A stretch of 12,606 nt of DNA from Flavobacteriaceae bacterium (GTDB taxonomy: Bacteria > Bacteroidota > Bacteroidia > Flavobacteriales > Flavobacteriaceae), in the NCBI GenBank assembly GCA_018674025.1, contig JABHBC010000131.1, positions 1-12,606 on the forward strand, read 5' to 3'. The position numbers and the translations under genes are program-made. Positions within the stretch are counted from its first letter, which is position 1, and the number at the start of each line of letters is the position of its first letter. The notes below the pieces were generated by a model that worked only from the letters and a program-made list of their open reading frames with translations, made no database searches and was not told the DNA's origin. This document shows, piece after piece, positions 6,887 to 12,606 of this stretch.

Positions 6887-8032
6887 ATGTTAAAAATTAA
6901 GGTCTTAATACTATTTTTTTTAATAAACACTTCTTTTTCTCAAACTATCTATGAGAGTTTTGAATCTGAATTTTTAAATGACTCACGTGAGTTAAAAATT
7001 CAACTACCCAGAAATTATGATGATAATAATAAGAAAAACTACCCTTTAATTATTGTTTTAGACGGAGATTATATGTTTGAAGCTGTTTCGGGAAGTGTTG
7101 ATTATTTATCATATTGGGGAGATATCCCTGACTCAATAATAGTTGGTATTAATCAAATTGATTCGAGATATGATGACTGTAGTGTTTTAGATAATATAGA
7201 CTTTATCCCTATTAATTCAAGCGCAAATTTTTTCGATTTTATTTCAGAAGAATTGATTCCTTATTTTGATAAAAACTATCGTACAACGAAATTTAAAGTA
7301 GCCGTAGGTCACGAGGCAACTGCAAATTATATTAATTATTTTTTATTAAATAATAAAACTTCAATTTCAGGTTTTATTGCTATTAGCCCAAAATTTTCAT
7401 ACAATATGGAAAATTATATAATTAAAAGGTTTGAAAAAATAAAAACTAATATTTTCTATTATTTAGTCAGTTCTAATGTAGACTTTAAGTCAATCAATGA
7501 AAGGACTAAAATGTTATCTGAAAATCTTTTGACTTTAAATAATAACTTAGTGTCGTTTAAATATAAACAGCATGAAAATCTTACTCACTATAATCTGCCT
7601 ATACACTCAATATCAGAGGGTATTGAGCATGTTTTTGCTACTTATTCAGCTATCAATTCTATTGAGTACGACTCATTTTTAAGTAAAATCCAGACCTCGC
7701 CAGTCAAATATATAGTTGATAAATATGAAAATATCTACAATTATTATGGCGTAAATAAAGATATTTTAATCAATGATTTTAGAGCTATTGAAAAATATAT
7801 TGAAGAAAGTGAACAGTACAAATACTACAAAGATCTTTCAAAATTGGCTCTAGATAAATACCCAAAAACAATTTTAGGAAGCTATTTTATGGGTCTCTAC
7901 CATGAAAGAAATGGAGATATTAGAAAAGCAATGCATATCTATAGATCTGCATATACTTTAGAAGACGTTGAAGGAATTACAAAAGATGAGTTGTTAGAAA
8001 GGGCAGATTTAATTAACCAAGATTTACAGTAA
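6887..8032 (+). CDS. Secreted esterase-fold (alpha/beta hydrolase) protein with TPR-like tail, nucleophile apparently lost
   Basis: The 381-aa protein starts with a signal peptide (KIKVLILFFLINTSFSQ, likely cleaved around residue 19), so it should be periplasmic or exported. Residues about 25-235 resemble the putative esterase (esterase D-like) family: RELKIQLPRNYD, YPLIIVLDGDYMFE, IIVGINQ, FISEELIPYFDKNYRTT, and a His in NLTHYNLPIHS. The nucleophile elbow, normally Gly-x-Ser-x-Gly, reads VAVGHEATANY, with Glu143 where Ser is expected. A classical serine hydrolase mechanism is therefore unlikely unless the motif lies elsewhere. The C-terminal part is helical, ending in a TPR-like unit (GSYFMGLYHERNGDIRKAMH). 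It lies 53 bp after the UPF0104 gene and 2 bp before radA. Confidence 0.8.
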   Translation: MLKIKVLILFFLINTSFSQTIYESFESEFLNDSRELKIQLPRNYDDNNKKNYPLIIVLDGDYMFEAVSGSVDYLSYWGDIPDSIIVGINQIDSRYDDCSVLDNIDFIPINSSANFFDFISEELIPYFDKNYRTTKFKVAVGHEATANYINYFLLNNKTSISGFIAISPKFSYNMENYIIKRFEKIKTNIFYYLVSSNVDFKSINERTKMLSENLLTLNNNLVSFKYKQHENLTHYNLPIHSISEGIEHVFATYSAINSIEYDSFLSKIQTSPVKYIVDKYENIYNYYGVNKDILINDFRAIEKYIEESEQYKYYKDLSKLALDKYPKTILGSYFMGLYHERNGDIRKAMHIYRSAYTLEDVEGITKDELLERADLINQDLQ

Positions 8033-8034
8033 TA

Positions 8035-9393
8035 ATGAGTAAAGTTAAAACAACTTTTATTTGTAATAATTGCGGAACTAATTTCCCAAAATGGCAAGGT
8101 CAGTGTACATCATGTAAAAGTTGGAATTCTATCTCTGAAGAAGTTATTTTAAAGACTAAAAGTAATACTTGGGAAACAGAAAGCGTTAAAGGTGTAAAGT
8201 CAACTACCCCACAAAAAATTTCTAATATTGTTTACAAAGAAGAAAATAGATTAGTCACCTCAGACTCTGAATTTAATAGAGTTTTAGGTGGAGGTATTGT
8301 CCCTGGATCACTTACCTTATTAGGTGGTGAACCAGGAATTGGTAAAAGCACATTGTTGTTACAAATAGCTATTAGGTTACCATATTCTACTCTTTATGTT
8401 TCTGGAGAGGAAAGTCAAAGCCAAATTAAAATGAGAGCCAATAGAATGAATCATGAAAGTGATGAATGCTATGTTTTAACTGAGATTAGTTTGGAAAGTA
8501 TATTTAAGCAAATTAAAAAAATACAACCTCAAATATTAATTATAGATTCTATTCAAACATTAAAAACTGAATTAGTTGATTCAGCGCCTGGTAGTGTATC
8601 GCAAATTAAAACTTGCACTTCTGAACTAATTAACTTCGCAAAAAAAACATCAACCCCTGTCATTATTATTGGACATATTACAAAAGATGGAAACATTGCT
8701 GGCCCAAAGATATTAGAGCATATGGTTGATACTGTGCTTCAATTTGAGGGAGATAGGAATCATGTTTACAGAATTCTTAGAGTTAATAAAAACAGATTTG
8801 GTTCAACAAATGAAATTGGTGTTTATGAGATGAATGTTAAGGGATTAAAAGAAATTAATAATCCATCAGAGATTTTAATATCTAAGAAAAATCAAGAGCT
8901 TAGCGGAAATGCAATATCAGCAACAATTGAAGGAATGAGGCCTTTTATGATCGAAGTTCAAGCATTAGTTAGTACTGCAGTTTATGGCACTCCACAAAGA
9001 AGTTCAACCGGTTATAACTCAAAGAGATTAAACATGCTCTTAGCTGTGTTAGAAAAAAGAGTTGGTTTTCGATTAGCTTCAAAAGATGTTTTTTTGAATA
9101 TTACTGGTGGAATCTCTGTAGATGATACAGCACTTGATCTTGCTGTCGTTGCTGCGATTATCTCATCAAATGAAGATTTAGTTTTGAATGAAAAATATTG
9201 TTTTGCGGCAGAGATTGGTCTTTCAGGTGAAATAAGACCCGTGCAAAGACTAGAACAAAGAATTACTGAAGCTGAAAAACTAGGGTTTTCAAAAATATTT
9301 ATTTCAAAGTTTAGTAAGCTTAATATCTCTACGAAATCTATTAAAATTATATTTTTATCAAAGATTGAAGATTTAATCAATAATTTAAATTAA
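8035..9393 (+). CDS. radA: DNA repair protein RadA (Sms)
   Basis: RadA is a RecA-like, DnaB-related ATPase that helps process recombination intermediates and promotes branch migration. The 452-aa protein has the full architecture. A four-cysteine zinc finger lies at C10, C13, C24 and C27. A Walker A motif GEPGIGKST is at 98-106, and Walker B is around D171 (LIIDS). The RadA-specific KNRFG motif is at 252-256, and a C-terminal Lon-protease-like domain follows (GGISVDDTALDLAVVAAI, EIGLSGEIRPV). Length is normal (about 450-460). The ATG is 2 bp after the esterase-like gene's stop, so it probably depends on upstream transcription, although it has no functional link to its neighbours. Confidence 0.97.
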   Translation: MSKVKTTFICNNCGTNFPKWQGQCTSCKSWNSISEEVILKTKSNTWETESVKGVKSTTPQKISNIVYKEENRLVTSDSEFNRVLGGGIVPGSLTLLGGEPGIGKSTLLLQIAIRLPYSTLYVSGEESQSQIKMRANRMNHESDECYVLTEISLESIFKQIKKIQPQILIIDSIQTLKTELVDSAPGSVSQIKTCTSELINFAKKTSTPVIIIGHITKDGNIAGPKILEHMVDTVLQFEGDRNHVYRILRVNKNRFGSTNEIGVYEMNVKGLKEINNPSEILISKKNQELSGNAISATIEGMRPFMIEVQALVSTAVYGTPQRSSTGYNSKRLNMLLAVLEKRVGFRLASKDVFLNITGGISVDDTALDLAVVAAIISSNEDLVLNEKYCFAAEIGLSGEIRPVQRLEQRITEAEKLGFSKIFISKFSKLNISTKSIKIIFLSKIEDLINNLN

Positions 9394-9433
9394 TTTCAAG
9401 AGTTACTTCTAACAAGAATATAACTAAATTTAC

Positions 9434-9441
9434 TATTTTCG
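9434..9441 (+). promoter_or_regulatory. Weak candidate -7 promoter box for ileS
   Basis: TATTTTCG lies 18 bases before the ileS ATG and differs by one base from TAnnTTTG. No -33 element is visible. The 66-bp gap after radA is long enough for a separate promoter, and there is no hairpin with a U-run that would end the radA transcript. Confidence 0.3.
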
Positions 9442-9459
9442 CAATTAGTTTAAAAAAAC

Positions 9460-12400
9460 ATGATATTTCCTGATTATAATAATTTAAATCTTTCTAAAAT
9501 AGGTGATGAAATCTTATCCTATTGGAGTGATAATAATATTTTTGAAAAATCAATTCAATCAAGAGAAGGAGCTAAGCCATTTATCTTTTTTGAAGGGCCT
9601 CCTTCTGCGAATGGACTTCCTGGAATTCACCATGTATTAGCCAGAACAATTAAAGATATTTTCCCTAGATATAAAACCATGAAAGGTTTTCAGGTTAATA
9701 GAAAAGCAGGTTGGGACACCCACGGTTTACCAATTGAACTTGGTGTTGAAAAAAAATTAGGAATCACTAAGGAAGATATTGGTACAAAAATATCCGTTGA
9801 AGATTACAACTCGGAATGTAAGAAAGAGGTGATGAAGTACACACACATATGGAATGATTTGACTTCTAAAATGGGTTATTGGGTAAATATGAATGATCCA
9901 TACATTACTTATGAGTCTAAATATATGGAAAGTGTATGGTGGTTATTAAAAGAAATATACAAAAAGAATTTTATTTACAAAGGTTATACCATTCAACCAT
10001 ATTCACCCAAAGCAGGAACAGGCTTAAGTTCTCATGAATTGAATCAACCCGGAACTTACCAAGACGTTACTGACACTACAGTCACGGCTCAATTTAAAGC
10101 TGTTGAAAACACTTTACCTAGCTTTTTGCAAATAAACTCTTCTGTATATTTTTTAGCTTGGACTACCACTCCTTGGACCCTTCCAAGCAATACAGCCCTA
10201 ACAGTTGGCTCGAACATTGAATATGTGTTAGTAAAATCTTATAACCAATACACTTTTCAGCTTACAAATGTAATATTAGCAAAAGCTTTAGTGTCGAAAC
10301 AGTTTAATGGTAAATACTTTCAGGCTAATAATTTAGAAGAAGTAGATGATTTCAGAAAAGAAGATAAAAAAATCCCTTATTTCATTTGTAATTCATTTAG
10401 GGGTAAAGATTTACTTGGCATTAAATATGAGCAACTTTTAAATTATGCATTACCAAATGATAATCCTGAAAATGCATTTAGAGTTATTTCTGGTGATTTT
10501 GTTACAACTGAAGATGGAACAGGAATTGTTCATACAGCACCCACTTTTGGAGCTGATGATGCTTTAGTAGCAAAACAAGCTAGCCCTGAAATACCTCCAT
10601 TACTTGTAAAAGATGAAAATGATAATTTAGTTCCACTGGTAGACCTACAAGGTAAGTTTAGGCCAGAAATGAAAGAATTAGCAGGTAAATTCGTTAAAAA
10701 CGAATACTACACTGATGATAATATTCCAGACAAATCAATTGATGTAGAGTTAGCAATTAAATTAAAAATAGAAAATAAGGCATTTAAAGTAGAGAAATAC
10801 AAACATAGTTATCCAAATTGTTGGAGAACTGATAAGCCAATTCTTTACTATCCATTAGACTCCTGGTTTATTAAAGTTTCAGAGTTTAAAGAGAACATGT
10901 ATGACTTGAACAAAAGTATTAATTGGAAACCAAAATCTACAGGTGAAGGAAGATTTGGAAATTGGTTAGAAAATGCTAACGACTGGAATTTGTCTAGGTC
11001 AAGATTTTGGGGAATCCCATTGCCTATTTGGAGAACTGAAGATGGTAAAGAGGTTATTTGTATAGGCTCAATTGAAGAGTTAAAAAATGAAATGCAACAA
11101 TCTATTGCCGCAGGTTTTATGGATGAAGACATATACAAGGAATTTATTATAAATGATTTTTCTAAAACAAATTATGATAAAGTTGATTTACATAAAAACA
11201 TCGTTGATAAAATTATTTTGTGTTCAAAGAGTGGTGAAAAGATGTTTAGAGAACCAGACTTAATAGATGTTTGGTTTGATTCAGGAAGTATGCCTTATGC
11301 TCAATGGCACTATCCTTTTGAAAACAAAACTCTAATTGATGATAACAAGGCTTTCCCTGCTGATTTTATTGCTGAAGGAGTCGACCAGACAAGAGGTTGG
11401 TTTTACACCCTTCATGCTATTGGAACGTCTGTTTTTAATTCTATTGCGTATAAAAATGTGGTATCCAATGGATTAGTTTTAGATAAAAACGGACAAAAGA
11501 TGTCTAAAAGATTAGGTAATGCTGTTGACCCATTTAAAACAATTGCTGAATATGGACCAGATGCAACTAGATGGTATATGATATCAAACTCTAACCCGTG
11601 GGATAATTTAAAATTTGATATTAATGGAATTGAAGAGGTTAAAAGAAAATTTTTTGGTACCCTATATAACACATATTCCTTTTTTGTGCTTTATGCTAAT
11701 ATTGATAAATTTAATTATTCTGAAGATGAAATTGAGTTTAGTAGTAGACCAGAAATTGATAGATGGATTTTATCTGAGCTAAACACTTTGATTAAAAACG
11801 TAGATAAGTTTTATTCTGAATATGATCCCACTAAAGTAGCTAGAACCATTTCTGACTTCACAGTTGAGATATTAAGTAACTGGTATGTGAGACTTTCAAG
11901 AAGAAGATTTTGGAAAGGAGATTATGAGTCGGATAAAATATCCGCTTATCAAACCCTTTATACTTGCCTTATAACTATTTCAAAATTAGCAGCACCTATA
12001 GCTCCATTTTTTATGGACAAGTTATATTTAGATTTAACAAAAAATATTTCTAAAACAAACCATGAGAGTGTGCATTTAACTACTTTTCCAATTTCTAATG
12101 AGTTATTGATTGACTCTGATTTAGAAAGAAAAATGAAATATGCTCAAAAAATATCTTCACTGACTTTATCTCTTAGAGCTAAAGAAAAAATAAAAGTTAG
12201 ACAGCCATTAAATAAGATTATGATACCTGTTTCTAGCCATAATCAAAAAAATGAAATTCAAGCAGTCTCAGATTTGATAAAAAATGAAGTGAATGTTAAA
12301 GAAATTGAATTATTAGAAGGCGGATCAGATATTTTAGTTAAAAAAATTAAACCAAACTTCAAAACTCTTGGGCCAAAGTATGGTAGATTAATGAAGGATA

Positions 12401-12606
12401 TTTCGAATGTTGTAAGTAAATTAAATGCAGAAGACATAAAGAAATTAGAACAAACAGGTAATATTGAACTTGCCATTAATGAAAAAAGTATTATTTTCGA
12501 GCTTAGTGATTTTGAAATAGTATCACAGGATATTGAAGGCTGGCTTGTTGCGCATGAAGGAACACTTACGGTTGCTTTGGATATTGTGATTGATAAAAAT
12601 TTAAAA
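9460..12606 (+). CDS. ileS: Isoleucyl-tRNA synthetase, IleS (3' end cut by the window edge)
   Basis: IleS charges tRNA-Ile with isoleucine and edits misactivated valine. The frame runs 1049 codons from the ATG to the last base with no stop; flavobacterial IleS is about 1130 aa, so some 80 residues are missing. Visible parts in order are FFEGPPSANGLPGIHH (HIGH-type motif at 55-58), WTTTPWTLPSNTA from 234 and GTGIVHTAPTFGADD at 353-367 of the editing domain, DVWFDSGSM from 603, GVDQTRGWFYTLH from 640, KMSKR at 680-684, and the anticodon-binding helices with NWYVRLSRRRFWKGD around 807. The GIHH form and the length, well over the 938 aa of E. coli IleS, suggest the longer eukaryote-like type, but this is from memory. 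I see no frameshift; motifs from both ends fall in one frame. Confidence 0.97.
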   Translation, partial: MIFPDYNNLNLSKIGDEILSYWSDNNIFEKSIQSREGAKPFIFFEGPPSANGLPGIHHVLARTIKDIFPRYKTMKGFQVNRKAGWDTHGLPIELGVEKKLGITKEDIGTKISVEDYNSECKKEVMKYTHIWNDLTSKMGYWVNMNDPYITYESKYMESVWWLLKEIYKKNFIYKGYTIQPYSPKAGTGLSSHELNQPGTYQDVTDTTVTAQFKAVENTLPSFLQINSSVYFLAWTTTPWTLPSNTALTVGSNIEYVLVKSYNQYTFQLTNVILAKALVSKQFNGKYFQANNLEEVDDFRKEDKKIPYFICNSFRGKDLLGIKYEQLLNYALPNDNPENAFRVISGDFVTTEDGTGIVHTAPTFGADDALVAKQASPEIPPLLVKDENDNLVPLVDLQGKFRPEMKELAGKFVKNEYYTDDNIPDKSIDVELAIKLKIENKAFKVEKYKHSYPNCWRTDKPILYYPLDSWFIKVSEFKENMYDLNKSINWKPKSTGEGRFGNWLENANDWNLSRSRFWGIPLPIWRTEDGKEVICIGSIEELKNEMQQSIAAGFMDEDIYKEFIINDFSKTNYDKVDLHKNIVDKIILCSKSGEKMFREPDLIDVWFDSGSMPYAQWHYPFENKTLIDDNKAFPADFIAEGVDQTRGWFYTLHAIGTSVFNSIAYKNVVSNGLVLDKNGQKMSKRLGNAVDPFKTIAEYGPDATRWYMISNSNPWDNLKFDINGIEEVKRKFFGTLYNTYSFFVLYANIDKFNYSEDEIEFSSRPEIDRWILSELNTLIKNVDKFYSEYDPTKVARTISDFTVEILSNWYVRLSRRRFWKGDYESDKISAYQTLYTCLITISKLAAPIAPFFMDKLYLDLTKNISKTNHESVHLTTFPISNELLIDSDLERKMKYAQKISSLTLSLRAKEKIKVRQPLNKIMIPVSSHNQKNEIQAVSDLIKNEVNVKEIELLEGGSDILVKKIKPNFKTLGPKYGRLMKDISNVVSKLNAEDIKKLEQTGNIELAINEKSIIFELSDFEIVSQDIEGWLVAHEGTLTVALDIVIDKNLK

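Noticed and set aside
9012..9380. Minus-strand open frame of 122 codons inside radA
   Set aside because: It lies opposite the conserved Lon-like domain of RadA; its length reflects the codon composition of the real gene.
10848..12476. Three minus-strand open frames (10848-11138, 11412-11672, 12258-12476)
   Set aside because: All are antisense to ileS, whose conserved motifs run in one uninterrupted plus-strand frame.

Overview
The window is an ordinary, AT-rich stretch of a member of the Bacteroidota, almost certainly class Flavobacteriia. Three things point there. The gene order glmS / DUF4270 lipoprotein / short glycogen-synthase-like protein, divergent from panC / panD / UPF0104-type membrane protein / esterase-like protein / radA, is one I recall as typical of flavobacteria. 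The promoters are of the Bacteroidota TAnnTTTG type, and Shine-Dalgarno sequences are essentially absent. The proteins are rich in Lys, Asn and Ile, and the compact spacing would suit a small marine genome, although that last point is inference.

Layout. Positions 1-172 form an edge region with no gene I can assign. Positions 173-4559 hold a minus-strand run read right to left: a half-length GT5 (glycogen/starch synthase)-like protein, a DUF4270 lipoprotein whose ATG directly abuts the previous stop codon, and glmS. Positions 4560-4664 are a 105-bp divergent intergenic region with one candidate promoter facing each way. Positions 4665-9393 hold a plus-strand run of panC, panD, a multi-pass UPF0104/LPG-synthase-TM-type protein with a TTG start, a secreted esterase-fold protein and radA, with gaps of 8, 4, 53 and 2 bp. 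After a 66-bp gap comes ileS (9460 to the edge), which is missing only its C-terminal end. There are no tRNA or rRNA genes, CRISPR arrays, insertion sequences or prophage genes.

How the genes fit together. GlmS makes glucosamine-6-phosphate for peptidoglycan and lipid A. The DUF4270 protein is a predicted surface or periplasmic lipoprotein. PanC and PanD supply pantoate-beta-alanine ligation and beta-alanine for coenzyme A. RadA (recombination) and IleS (translation) are housekeeping genes. The UPF0104 protein is probably an inner-membrane flippase- or transferase-like component.

I found no convincing new multi-gene system. The items most worth a second look are two well-preserved proteins that appear to lack their families' catalytic signatures. 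The GT5-like protein has no KTGGL loop and has GWMA in place of DWHA. The esterase-fold protein has Gly-His-Glu-Ala-Thr in place of the Gly-x-Ser-x-Gly nucleophile elbow.
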